Shown piece after piece: positions 22,737 through 34,310 of a DNA stretch of 64,000 nt. The notes under the pieces were generated by a model. The model worked only from the letters and a program-made list of their open reading frames with translations, was not told the origin of the DNA and did no database searches. Origin of the DNA: Siphonodentalium dalli (lineage: Eukaryota > Mollusca > Scaphopoda > Gadilida > Siphonodentaliidae); contig CP136063.1 in NCBI GenBank assembly GCA_032622095.1, positions 13,991,814 through 14,055,813 of the forward strand, read 5' to 3'. A program made the translations under genes and the position numbers. The stretch's first letter is position 1. Every line of letters begins with the position of its first letter.

Positions 22737-24298
22737 TTAACACGTTGAGTGCCACTACGAGTTATCTCGTAGTTCGCAACCTTCGCAGGTTGCCACTACG
22801 AGTTATCTCGTAGTGGTTTCCATGTCGTGTAACTGACAAACGGAAGCAGTTGAATAGGTCGATACACCACGAAAACCCGCCTCGGAACATCAGAACAGTG
22901 ATTTTATCAAATAAATAGTGTGGCTCCCCTTACATCGTTCAACTGAAGTGAGCACCATCAGCACATATATTCTACTCAAAATGGTCCAGTTGTTAGTGAA
23001 TACAGCTGACACTGTCTCACTGAGTGACCACCAGAGGCAGTCGTGTGTGGGCAATTAGACTGGGGTTTTGGTATTCAATAGACTGACAATGTTCACGCAT
23101 GCAAACAAAGTCAGGGGGTGGATATTCACAATGTACAAACATGCGAAGGCAGTTTCGAGGAATGGTTACATCGTTGTGTTTCAACACATTGAAACTTCGC
23201 AAAACCACCCACACACGTCACACAGGCCTGCCAAATCTGTTCCCTCTCACTCATGTGCGAGTGGACGCATCCAACACAAGATAAGCGGATAATCCATGAC
23301 GTTATATGCGCGTTGATGCTTATCTCGTTATTAGGGAACACAGCAGTTGTTGTATACACTGTGCGGCTCCATTTGGGGGCTAGGTATTTTATTATTTATA
23401 ATACAAGTAAAGCGGAACAATTATTCCCCAAAACTACATTTTACCCACTTCCGAACGTGTTGGACAATGGAAAGCGTAGCAATTACCGTACTTTAGACGT
23501 CGTGCAGTTCATCGAACTGTTCTACTTACGTAGGTACGGATAAATGGTTTTGTGTAGCATAGAGGTTTACAGTAAAGGGTGACTTACTTCCAGACGGATG
23601 GATTATATGGAGTTACATGTAGCACACTCCTGAATGTACAGGGATCTATTTGACTACTGCTGCATGGTTGTTTTAATTTTGTGCTGACAATTCTTCCAAC
23701 ACTATTATTTTGGGCTGTACTTTGGAACCCCATAGCATAGGCCTAAATGGGCGATAACTTACAATACCCGAAACAGCAGAAGATGCATGCTCGTAGTCAT
23801 TACTGTATGGACGAAATAAACTCATCCTCACCGGAAACAAGTTCACCGATTCCACTTCGGATTCGCTGTCTGTAGCATGCATGCTCAATTGCTCATATAT
23901 ATAAGTAATTTGCTCCGCCGTGCATCAGCCACAATTTAACTATATAACGAGCTATAACCTCCACAAGGACTCCCACACCTCCATAAATATGCTTACCACC
24001 AAAATAACTTGTTTGGGTTACATTCTACTTCATATGTGTTGCTCAAACGTGTCCAATTGTGCCTACGAGATAACTCGTAGTTGGCACTGGTGGTGGGAAT
24101 ACCCAAATTCCTTCCGCCAGTGCCGGCTACGAGTTATCTCGTAGTACTATCAATCGCCGTTTCTGTCATTTAAAGTCGCGACGTCATCCAATTTTTGCTT
24201 CATTGAAGCCAAATTATGGTCTACTAAGGGTATCTATCTTGCCACGATTTGGCAAACTGGCGAGATTACTAATTGATTTCTGGCACTCAACGTGTTAA
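22737..24298. mobile_element. TTAA element P (1.55 kb, piggyBac-like ends)
   Basis: 22741-24294, perfect 14-bp inverted ends CACGTTGAGTGCCA and TGGCACTCAACGTG, TTAA on each side (22737-22740, 24295-24298). The empty site CCTTTAACACCAATG is intact at the paralogous locus (near 19375). Subterminal copies of CTACGAGTTATCTCGTAG or its complement occur at 22755, 22796, 24063 and 24127, so it has asymmetric subterminal repeats. Short frames inside (23068-23292, 23253-23543) do not show the DDD-type core or the Cys-rich tail expected of a piggyBac transposase, so I call it non-autonomous. It lies in the leader of the ZF pseudogene. Confidence 0.92.
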
Positions 24299-24544
24299 CA
24301 CCAATGTAGACGACATCGTAAGCTGTGTAGACATATATCGTTTTGTAAACCGTTCTACTAAACAAAACCACATAATGCGACGCATGGTAATTAAACAGAA
24401 TGCGTTATTTCGATCGTCTTTTGTTTCGACTTGAAAATCGGTAGACTGAAACCTGATCTCTCCGTATCACGAACTAAATAATTTACAGTTACATGTACAC
24501 TGTGGAATTCCATTATAATTAGATCGGATTTTCGCTATATACAC

Positions 24545-26133
<1,589 letters not shown>

Positions 26134-27332
26134 ATGTTAACTAAACAGGAAACACTTATTTCGTATTACCCCGCAAAAATTGTCGTCGCTATATACAGAA
26201 GACAGATTTTACAAGGGTCATATATAACAATCTCGTATGCCCCGTGTAAAACTGATATTACCCGGCAAAAATTGTCGTCGCTATATAAAGAAGACAGATT
26301 TTATAAAGGTCATAACAATCTCGTATGCCCCGTGTAAAACTGATATTACCCCGCAAAAATTGTCGTCGCTATATAGAGAAGACAGATTTTACACGGGTCA
26401 TAACAATCTCGTATGGCCCGTGTAAAACTGGTATTACCCCGCAAAAATTGTCGCTATATAGAGAAGTCAGATTTTACAAAGGTCATAACAATCTCGTATG
26501 CCCCGTGTAAAACTGATATTACCCGGCAAAAATTGTCGTCGCTATATAAAGAAGACAGATTTTATAAAAGTCATAACAATCTCGTATGCCCCGTGTAAAA
26601 CTGATATTACCCCGCAAAAATAGTCGTCGCTATATAGAGAAGACATATTTTACACGGGTCATAACAATCTCGTATGCCCCGTGTAAAACTGATATTACCC
26701 CGCAAAAATAGTCGTCGCTATATAGAGAAGACAGATTTTACACGGGTCATAACAATATCGTATGGCCCGTGTAAAACTGATATTACCCCGCAAAAATTGT
26801 CGTCGCTATATAGAGAAGACAGATTTTACAAGGGTCATAACAATCTCGTATGGCCCGTGTAAAACTGATATTACCCCGCAAAAATTGTCGTCGCTATATA
26901 TAGGAGACAGATTTTACAAGGGTCATAACAATCTCGTATGCCCTGTGTAAAACTGATATTACCCCGCAAAAATTGTTGTCGCTATATAGAGAAGACAGGT
27001 TTTACACGGGTCATAACAATCTCGTATGGCCCGTGTAAAACTGATATTACCCGGCAAAAATTGTCGTCGCTATATAAAGAAGACAGATTTTACAAGGGTC
27101 ATAACAATCTCGTATGCCCCGTGTAAAACTGATATTAACCCGCAAAAATTGTCGCTATATAAAGAAGACAGATTTTACACGGGTCATAACAATCCCGTAT
27201 GCCCCGTGTAAAACTGATATTGCCCCGCAAAAATAGTCGTCGCTATATAGAGAAGACAGATTTTACAAGGGTCATAACAATCTCGTATGCCCCGTGTAAA
27301 ACTGATATTACCCCGCAAAAATTGTCGTCGCT
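26134..27332 (+). repeat. 88-bp minisatellite, about 13.5 units
   Basis: Period 88 bp (a few units 86-87), marked by CTCGTATGCCCCGTGTAAAA, with GCAAAAATTGTCGTCGCTAT and GGTCATAACAATCTCG. Every unit contains the inverted pair CCCGTGTAAAA and TTTTACACGGG about 50 bases apart; many units have TTTTACAAGGG instead. Short overlapping frames of 61-67 codons recur every unit because each unit offers a Met; 88 is not a multiple of three, so no long protein is encoded. Confidence 0.93.
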
Positions 27333-27335
27333 AGT

Positions 27336-27425
27336 TTAAATGTGACATTTGTGGGAAGAGATTCGCTCAATATGAGGCACGACTCAACACATGAGGATCC
27401 ACACGGGAGAGAAATTATTTGTACA
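27336..27425 (+). pseudogene. Single relic C2H2 finger
   Basis: Reads KCDICGKRFAQYEARLN, then a frame break, then MRIHTGEKLF. About four bases are missing between the Leu-Asn and the first His. It abuts the end of the 88-bp minisatellite. It may be the end of the ZF paralogue displaced by the minisatellite or an independent remnant; its residues (KRFAQYEARL) differ from the neighbouring arrays. Confidence 0.75.
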
Positions 27426-27766
27426 TGTATGTAGTTTTTTTCATTATTAAAAAGTAGGTCACTATTGTTTATCATTGTTTATAGTATTTCCATCAAATGT
27501 CACAAAACAAAACATAAAATAAAAAAATCTGCTTTAGGTTGTTACTAGTTACATGCTCAAGCATTCCAACAAGACATGAAGTACTATTCTAAGGTTTGTA
27601 AATTATTAAGTAATCTTGCCTTGAAAATTAACACTGAATTCCCCATTTAAATGTTGCCACTTTACCTCCCTCTTAATGTATACAAACAATGAGTTATTGG
27701 GGACGACATAACCTGTAAAGGCTGTCTTCTTGCTGTCCCCAAAACTGGAGGATATAAATAATTATT
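27426..27766. other. No gene recognised
   Basis: AT-rich unique sequence between the relic finger and the next MITE. No open frame or repeat of note. Confidence 0.45.
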
Positions 27767-28121
27767 TTAAAGGTGGATTATCTCTTTGTAAACATGTATT
27801 ATATAGTTACCTGGGTATAAAATATTAGATTTGAATCGAAGTCTCCTGTCCGGAAATGCTTCTATCGATTAATATTAATTTTATTTCGAATATTTTCTGG
27901 TCTAAAAAGGTGTGTTCGTTCAGCTAACGAACAGTAGTGGTTACTGTCAACATAGAACAGATATGTTATTGTACAATTTTGTCACACATACACGTTAATT
28001 ATACTCATTATCGCTTATATCTGTGGAACAAAACAATACAAGAAAACCAGTCAGAAATGGTAACACCACCAAGATAATATTATTAGCCATAAATATAAAT
28101 TATAGTATAATTATAATATAA

Positions 28122-28173
28122 AATATTATTCATTAGTTAGCGCTAATATAGGCGCTAACTAATGAATAATATT
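28122..28173. repeat. Perfect hairpin, 22-bp arms
   Basis: AATATTATTCATTAGTTAGC... at 28122-28143 pairs perfectly with 28152-28173 around the 8-nt loop TAATATAG. It is embedded in the 1.24-kb insertion. Confidence 0.9.
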
Positions 28174-28781
28174 ATTTGATTGACTTGTTAAATAACATCT
28201 AATAAATATTCATCTTATTTACAACTTTAAGGAGTCCTTCTGGCACACGAGAATATTTATCGCCATTTTATTTGCACCAAGTGAACTCGGCGCATATATA
28301 ATTGATAGAACATACCTCTATTATGATGATCGTGTCGTTATTTGTGTAAAATTGGTATCGATTGACATATACGCACCCGTTCCCTCAATAAAATCTACAT
28401 ATATCGCCCATTTTAGGGGACCTCCGCGAATTCGTGAACTTCCGCAAAATGACCTCCGCAAATAGGGCCCTACTGCATATCGTCGCACCCAATGCAATTT
28501 GTAAACAAATACGATTGACATGCGTTTGAACGAGGTGAGCTTTAATTAAATGAAAGAAGCAATGCTACATAAACTATTTGTCATGGACTTAGCCAGTGTG
28601 CCATATATCTGTGTCAACTAAGGTCGCTTTGCGTGGTAAAAGTGAAAAGTGAAAGTGGAAATTCGGAAAATCCTATTGAAAATGAAAGTAGCCCACAATT
28701 TTGGGAATTCCGCAACAGATTAAAGAGAATCTATACTATTGAAAGTGAATGTACGATTCCTGGAATTCTATCAGATATCGC

Positions 28782-28843
28782 GACTCTGCTCGTTTTCGTG
28801 ATCATAGGTTATATATAGGGCCTATATGAAAACGAGTCGAGTC
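28782..28843. repeat. Imperfect hairpin with GACTC/GAGTC arms
   Basis: GACTCTGCTCGTTTTC (28782-28797) is complementary to GAAAACGAGTCGAGTC (28828-28843) except for two bases. Between the arms lies a second self-complementary stretch ATATAGGGCCTATAT. Confidence 0.8.
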
Positions 28844-29545
28844 ACGATACATCCATCGGCACAAACACATTCTGGATAGGATACAATTTTGACTTGATGA
28901 CCAGAAAATAAAAGATAGCGGTTACTCCAACAGAATAGGCATGCGCACTCCAAATAAAATTACCCATAATTCACTTCACTACACCAGGGGCTCCCAAAGG
29001 GTTATACATTATTTTCAGGCTATCAGATTGTTTATATTTTCAACAACATATTATAACACCGGTGACTTTAAGTTTACAATTTCAGCCGTCCTGACTATAT
29101 CGATACGATTGAGTCATATTTTCAAAAACATATTATACACCGGTTGCGTTAACTTTACAATTTCAGCATCTACGTGAATCTATGGGTACGATTGAGTAAG
29201 GTACAAAAAAAAATATCTCACAATGCATTCGCAAAGGTCGACCACAGAATATCAAAATCTCCGAAACAACTTACACCACATGTGGCGTAACAAACAATCA
29301 ATCTGGGACATTTGACTTTCGGTGCGTAGCCATAGGAACAATCCAGTGCTCTATATCGCAATATGGTATTATCGAATGGTCTGTTCTAAAAATAGTAACA
29401 TAAACCGTCCCGATTTAATAATGGAAATAAAATCAATATTAATTTATAGAAGCTTTTCCGGACAGGGGTCTTCAGTTCATATCTATTATTTTATACCCAC
29501 GCAACTATTGAAAATTCGTTATTTAAAGAGATAATCCATCTGTAA

Positions 29546-30171
29546 CGGTTATATGTAACTAAACACCCCTCTTAATAAACAAGTTTATCCATAACTTAAC
29601 CTTAACTCCTATTGACATATCACCTCTTGTTTTCATTGTTTTGGACTGGTAGGAGCCAGTCTGAATTATTTACCAAAATGGCTGACTCGCAATAGTATCA
29701 CCTTGTATTTTGTTTGGTTAGAGCAACTCGTGATAGCATTATATTATCTTCTGTATATATTAGTTGGGACTTCACGCGATAGCATTTTTGGGACAGGAAT
29801 GGTGATAATAAGAAAATAGGGTTTTTTCCCCCCTGATTTAAGTCAATAAGTAAACCATATGAGGTACTGCAAGCAAGCCCTCATTCAGTGACACCACATG
29901 CATGCTATATGACGTCACAATAATGGCGACGGCTGGAGAATAATTCGCTCCGTGAAATTTCGTGAATTTCTATTGGAATTTCCGATATGGATTATCTGCT
30001 ACATACCAATGAAATCATTTTATATATTTCTGATCCATAGCGAGAAAATTGGAATGAAATCAGACGTAAATTACTAAGAATCTGGACGTAGACATTCAAA
30101 TGAATCGGAGAACAATCGAAACGCCCTAGCAACGCCGTTTTATTTGCACTTCGCGGCGTGCGTACATAGAT
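29546..30171. other. No gene recognised; 5' side of LINE ORF1
   Basis: Unique sequence. The last 150 bases could be the 5' UTR of the LINE whose ORF1 starts at 30172, but I cannot locate its 5' end. Confidence 0.4.
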
Positions 30172-30348
30172 ATGCCTGCTTGTGAAAGTTGTGACGGTGG
30201 GTTGAACGTGAAATACACCCAATGTGATCAATACCTTTGTGATACATGCGCTAAAAAGAAATTTGGAGATGTGTCTTCTACGAAAAGATCGACTAAATCT
30301 CAGTCGACTAACAAGTCAAAAGAACAGTCCAACAGAACTGGGGTCCAA

Positions 30349-33300
30349 CCCAAAATTCTCTGTTAAAGTTTTTTTCTCAGTTGATAATGTATCACGGGGG
30401 TGTCTTTATTGATATTCTGGTTGATGTGGATGTGTAACCATTGGGGAACTTTTTTATTCAAGATGGCCGCTGAGTAGCCAAAAGTCTTAAATAGTGTGTA
30501 TAACTTGACCATGTCAGCGGCAATTCCGAATCAATAACAGCATATATGACAGCAGAAATACGATACGGTATATTATGACATGTTGTGACAAATGATATAA
30601 ACTGGACAAAATCGACAATTAAATACTCAAGATGGCTGCCAAAATGGCCGATCTCATTGCTCGAATCGTATATGTTGTAAGACTATCAAGACAGTGCTTC
30701 CAACATATAACATTTTCGCCTTATTTCCTAACAACATGCCATTAGGACAGAAACAAAGGAATTATAATGACATATGTAAATCAGCATTGGTGTATTGAAG
30801 AAATAATGTACCTAGAATATTCAGTGTATGTCATCAGATCTTCCTCGTCATGTCGATTTGTCAGCTCCCCCATACACCGACTGTTCCCCTCTCACGAATA
30901 GAACGTCGTGCGTGCACGTTGAACCCGCACACACACAGCCACAACGTTCGGTCATGCAAGGGACATTTGAAGCACAACAATATCTAATGAGTTTTAGTAT
31001 AGTTTCAGGAGCTAGTGGTTTCTCAGTTGGGACAACGGTTGGGACGAGTGATCCGTTCTCTCTCGACCAGCCGTAATCAGTTGGATTTAGATAATCAGGT
31101 GTGTCACCAAGCGCATGTCTCCATACACATACTTGTAAGTGAGCGCGTTTAATATGTTTCCATTAAAGCATCGTCGGTTGGAGGTACAGCATTCAGTTTT
31201 GGCGCTTCCGTCGAGCATCTGTGGTTGATTGGCAATTTGGTTGTCCATAGCAATCCAAAATAAATGGTTTAGCCGCATCTACAACTCTGGCTTTTGAAAC
31301 GAATGGCACAACAACATATGTTAGATTCTATCTTTCAACTTTGAGAATCTTAAGGGCAGTACATTTGCCTATGCAATATAGAGCCGCGACAGTGCCACAT
31401 CCTGCGAGTCCATGCATTGCTAAAAGGTCACGAGCGATATTCATTTGAGCTTTGAGCTTTCATTGATGTTTATTGTGTTCCGTCCTTTTGCCGGTGCTAC
31501 CACCAGTATATGGCCGGATAAATCACCGTGATAAAGGAGATAGAGTAGCATTACAAATAAGTCGGTGTCATCTGCCACAACTAAAGAAATGTTTGGGCTG
31601 CTACTATCGCAACCTGCTGAACAATAAGAGTATCTCCTTCATGGGTCGATCTGAGATCACGCCTATTGATACATATGCCCTTATTAATCTCTATAGGAAT
31701 GGGATCCTTTCCCGTTACTACGAGTCGTTTTTTTGTATTGGCAAAACATTATCATGGTGCACCTGGAGATAATTAACGTTCGTGTCAATAAGCTGTGCTT
31801 TGTTGTCGCTCATTTTCAGGATAACTTTTCGTGGGTAAAACCTCGTGTTTTGCTTGATGTGAAGACTCTGCTACCCCTTTATATCGGGCTAATCGCGTCG
31901 ATTCTTTGATGCTGAGTTTATTATACCTATCGAATATCAAGTATACATTTGTTTTCTATGTCAGTGTTGAAAGTATATAAGCCGAAATTTATCAAGGAAA
32001 TCTTGCACTACCCCAAGCGATGGCCATCGTACTGTCCATAATATTACACAGCCGTCTAGGAAGATGGCATGGATGGCACCGCCCTTTGGTATGTCAGCTA
32101 TGATGTCAACACGTAGCGCATTCTTCAGATTTGATTTAAATTTACTTCCTTCACATGTCCGTTAGACTCAACCATTGAAGGTGGATAGGGCGATAGCTCA
32201 TACGAAAGAATGTCATCAATATCCAAGGATTTAACCCCATTGCCCTCGCATAAATCACTTCTGTGTCAAAAATGTGTACATTGCCAATGTTTATATGCCT
32301 ACTAGCTGTTGTTATTGTTTTCATGCTCTGGCTTATTGTATTATGGAAACTGGACGGATAACTTTTTTCGAAATTTATTGTCTGTTCTCGTCCAAGTTCC
32401 ACGGCCTTTTCTACATTGACGGAGGAATGGGTAGTCACTTGTTCGGGCTCCACATTAGCGATCCATCGTGGATGCTGCTCTGGATCAAGTGGGTCAATGC
32501 ACAGCTCCAGCTTATGTTTAATGAATCTCGATCAGCCTTGTCAACCTTTATTCCAGAACTTGATACTTCTTTATATCATGTCTGAGTGCATTCGCCTTCC
32601 TTCTCTCGCATACAATCCAAATCGTATATCAGGCAATTCCATGTATTCAAACTGTATTATCCCCATGTGCGAACACTCCCTGGTTTCAGCGTGATGGCGA
32701 TTATACCTGAGGGTCCATGACCATATCGCATGAATATTATCTCAATCGCGATGTCACTACAAATGCCATTAAAATGCCACTGCTGTGGTGCATAGTGTGC
32801 CCTTCATGAATGGCTTCTGAACATCACCCGGTAGTGATTCCATTGACCGCAGGTATTATAGTGCATATATGGCATAATGCGTGTGTCCAGCTGCGAAGAA
32901 AAGAGGAATCATCTCCTCAACGGTGTCTAGATGGAGCGCCACACCGGCATTTTCAGTGCACTTTTCGTTGCTATTGCAACCTTCTTTGTAACGAAATTTT
33001 ATTAAGCATTTCGACATACTTGACCTATTTTTGTTCTACATGCACATGCGAACACGTGACGCGTATCATATTGGGAGTCATGTTTCGAAAGTGTACATTT
33101 TCGTAACACGAAAATGTAGATTGTATGACAGCCATTTTGGCCGCCATTTTGCATAATCCTATAACAGTAAGATGTTAACATTTTGTTGTGATCCGGTGTG
33201 AACATATGTACATAAACCAACGTTTTAACGTGATTTCCAACTTCTGCTACTGAATAAAACATGATCACGACCATATGGCCATATGTCGTTTTGGGTAGGT

Positions 33301-33424
33301 TGTTGCAATCTTGAATATTTAATTTTCCCCAAGGGTTACAAGAGCACATCAACCGGAAAATAGTTGCCGAGATAGTACTAATGAATTATCCGCCGAGAAA
33401 AAAACTTTAACAGAGAATTTTGGG
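30349..33424 (-). mobile_element. Element T: 3.08-kb TIR transposon carrying a PIN-like gene
   Basis: Perfect 30-bp inverted ends (30349-30378 and 33395-33424) beginning CCCAAAATTCTCTGTTAAAG; weaker similarity continues inward for roughly 100 bp (ACATCAACCGG, TTGGGGAA, TATTCAAGAT). A second copy at 39206-41165 has the same right end followed by 23 more matching bases (GGGTTAGACCCCAGTTCTGC), so the true terminus may lie about 23 bp further out. The target duplication could not be settled. The only coding remnant inside is PIN-like copy 2 on the minus strand. The element interrupts a LINE ORF1. Confidence 0.78.
31080..33000 (-). pseudogene. PIN/XPG-like transposon protein, copy 2 (decayed)
   Basis: Minus strand, in order: a stretch with WHFNGICSDIA and KLELCIDPLDPEQHP (about 32530-32480), SVNVEKAVELG, SFHNTIS, FDTEVIYARAMGL (about 32220), then after a frame change SYELS-type sequence, FLDGC (about 32055), THEGDTLIVQQVA (about 31640), ADDTDLFVMLLYLLYHGDLS (about 31570), MHGLAGCGTVAAL (about 31400, Gly where relatives have Asp), and a final LPPTDDAL-like block near 31180. 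The order D, EgD, DTD, GC(D) matches the acidic positions of PIN/FEN1/XPG nucleases. Function in DNA cleavage is inferred, not shown. Many frameshifts. It lies inside element T and has the same layout as copy 3. Confidence 0.68.
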
Positions 33425-34310
33425 TTAGGGCAAAATTCGGTACTTGTCTGCTAGACTTATCTTGATAAAACTTTGTAACCAGTCCTTCAATGAAAATGAA
33501 ATCGAAGAGGCTAAACAACAGCTGCACGACCTGGAGTGTAGTGATAGAAGACTGGTGAAACGAAAAGGACCGGACAAGAACGAAAAAAACCTACGAGACA
33601 TTTTTTCTATCCTTCATGAAACAGAAATTGATTCATTGCCGCTATTTGTGGCATACGACCTGAGCAAACTTCCACCAATAGATATCGACCACATGGACAT
33701 ATCAACATTATCGCATGAAATATCTCAAGTGAAAGCGCAAGTGAAAGAACTGAGAACAATTTTCCGTGACGAAGATGCTAATCGTTTTAATGGAAAAATT
33801 GTTGAAGATCTCAAAAATAATATCGTTAACTCTTTGAAAAGGGATATTGTCGAGGAAGTAAGCAAAGCTGTGAATTCGACCTTGGCATCAATTCCAGAGA
33901 TGGTGCATCAGAAAACTAACATGATACGACAAAGATCTCCATCGCCAATACCGAAAATAGTCCACAAGCACAGACTCAGGCGACAGGGTTGGAAAAAAGG
34001 GTGAGATATACATCCCCTGGTAACACAGATCGAGCTAATTTGGATATTGATTACCAACCAGTAGATAGAAGAGAAACAAATGCCGGCCGAAATATGAATG
34101 AACGCCCATCATACGCACAAGCCCTGAGATCGGAAGCTATATTTATTTCAATACCTCCATTTCTGGAGAAGAGTATTTACAACAAGATTATTTACAATTT
34201 TGAACATGAGTAAGACAGCCGTGAAAAAGTATACTATACACTTATGTGACAGCATATGTGAAAGTTAGTATGCAGAATGTGCATGCCACATTATAAGATG
34301 GCGTGTGGAT

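Larger units (their letters stand above)
28047..29287. other. 1.24-kb insertion of unknown type in MITE-A
   Basis: Defined only by interruption of the MITE; the flanking ACAA on both sides may be a 4-bp target duplication but lies in an ACAAACAA context. It contains a 22-bp-arm hairpin (28122-28173), a second hairpin (28782-28843) and a local duplication at 29031-29163. Short frames at 28321-28521 (minus) and 28633-28818 have no recognisable domain. Confidence 0.55.
27767..29545 (+). mobile_element. MITE family A split by a 1.24-kb insertion
   Basis: The left half starts TTAA (27767-27770), AGGTGGATTATCTCTTT and runs to AACAATACAA near 28046. The right half resumes ACAAACAATCAATCTGGGAC at about 29288 and ends AGAGATAATCCATCTGTAA (29545; the last TTAA mutated to GTAA). 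Together the halves equal one family-A element. Confidence 0.85.
30172..34213 (+). pseudogene. LINE ORF1 (B-box-like plus coiled coil), split by a DNA transposon
   Basis: The first part, 30172-30348, starts MPACESCDGGLNVKYTQCDQ and continues YLCDTC, a CxxC...CxxxxCxxC-type Zn module like those at the N-terminus of some LINE ORF1 proteins. It is interrupted by the 3.08-kb element T. The second part, from about 33435, reads LSARLILIKLCNQSFNENEI, LVKRKGPDKNEKNLRD, then FVAYDLSKLPPIDIDHMD, a block I associate with mollusc and other invertebrate retroelement ORF1s, then a likely coiled coil (ISQVKAQVKELRTIF and on). A frameshift near 33980 leads to RPSYAQAL and the end at 34213. It binds RNA in such elements; here it is dead because of the insertion and frameshift. 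Confidence 0.65.

Noticed and set aside
22737-24298. Autonomous piggyBac transposon
   Set aside because: Internal frames are below 100 codons and show neither a catalytic Asp series nor the Cys-rich C-terminus.
26134-27332. A series of 61-67-codon plus-strand frames that look like a small-protein family
   Set aside because: They recur every 88 bp because each minisatellite unit supplies a Met; the period is not a multiple of three and no frame crosses more than one unit.
26134-27332. CRISPR-like regular repeats
   Set aside because: Units are contiguous and wholly similar, with no unique spacers, and the DNA is animal. The same applies to the 29/46-bp, 90-bp and 148-bp arrays.
32274-32694. 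Plus-strand frames of about 100 codons in element T
   Set aside because: They are the antisense of PIN-like copy 2, whose conserved landmarks (CIDPLDP, SFHNTIS, ARAMGL) read on the minus strand.
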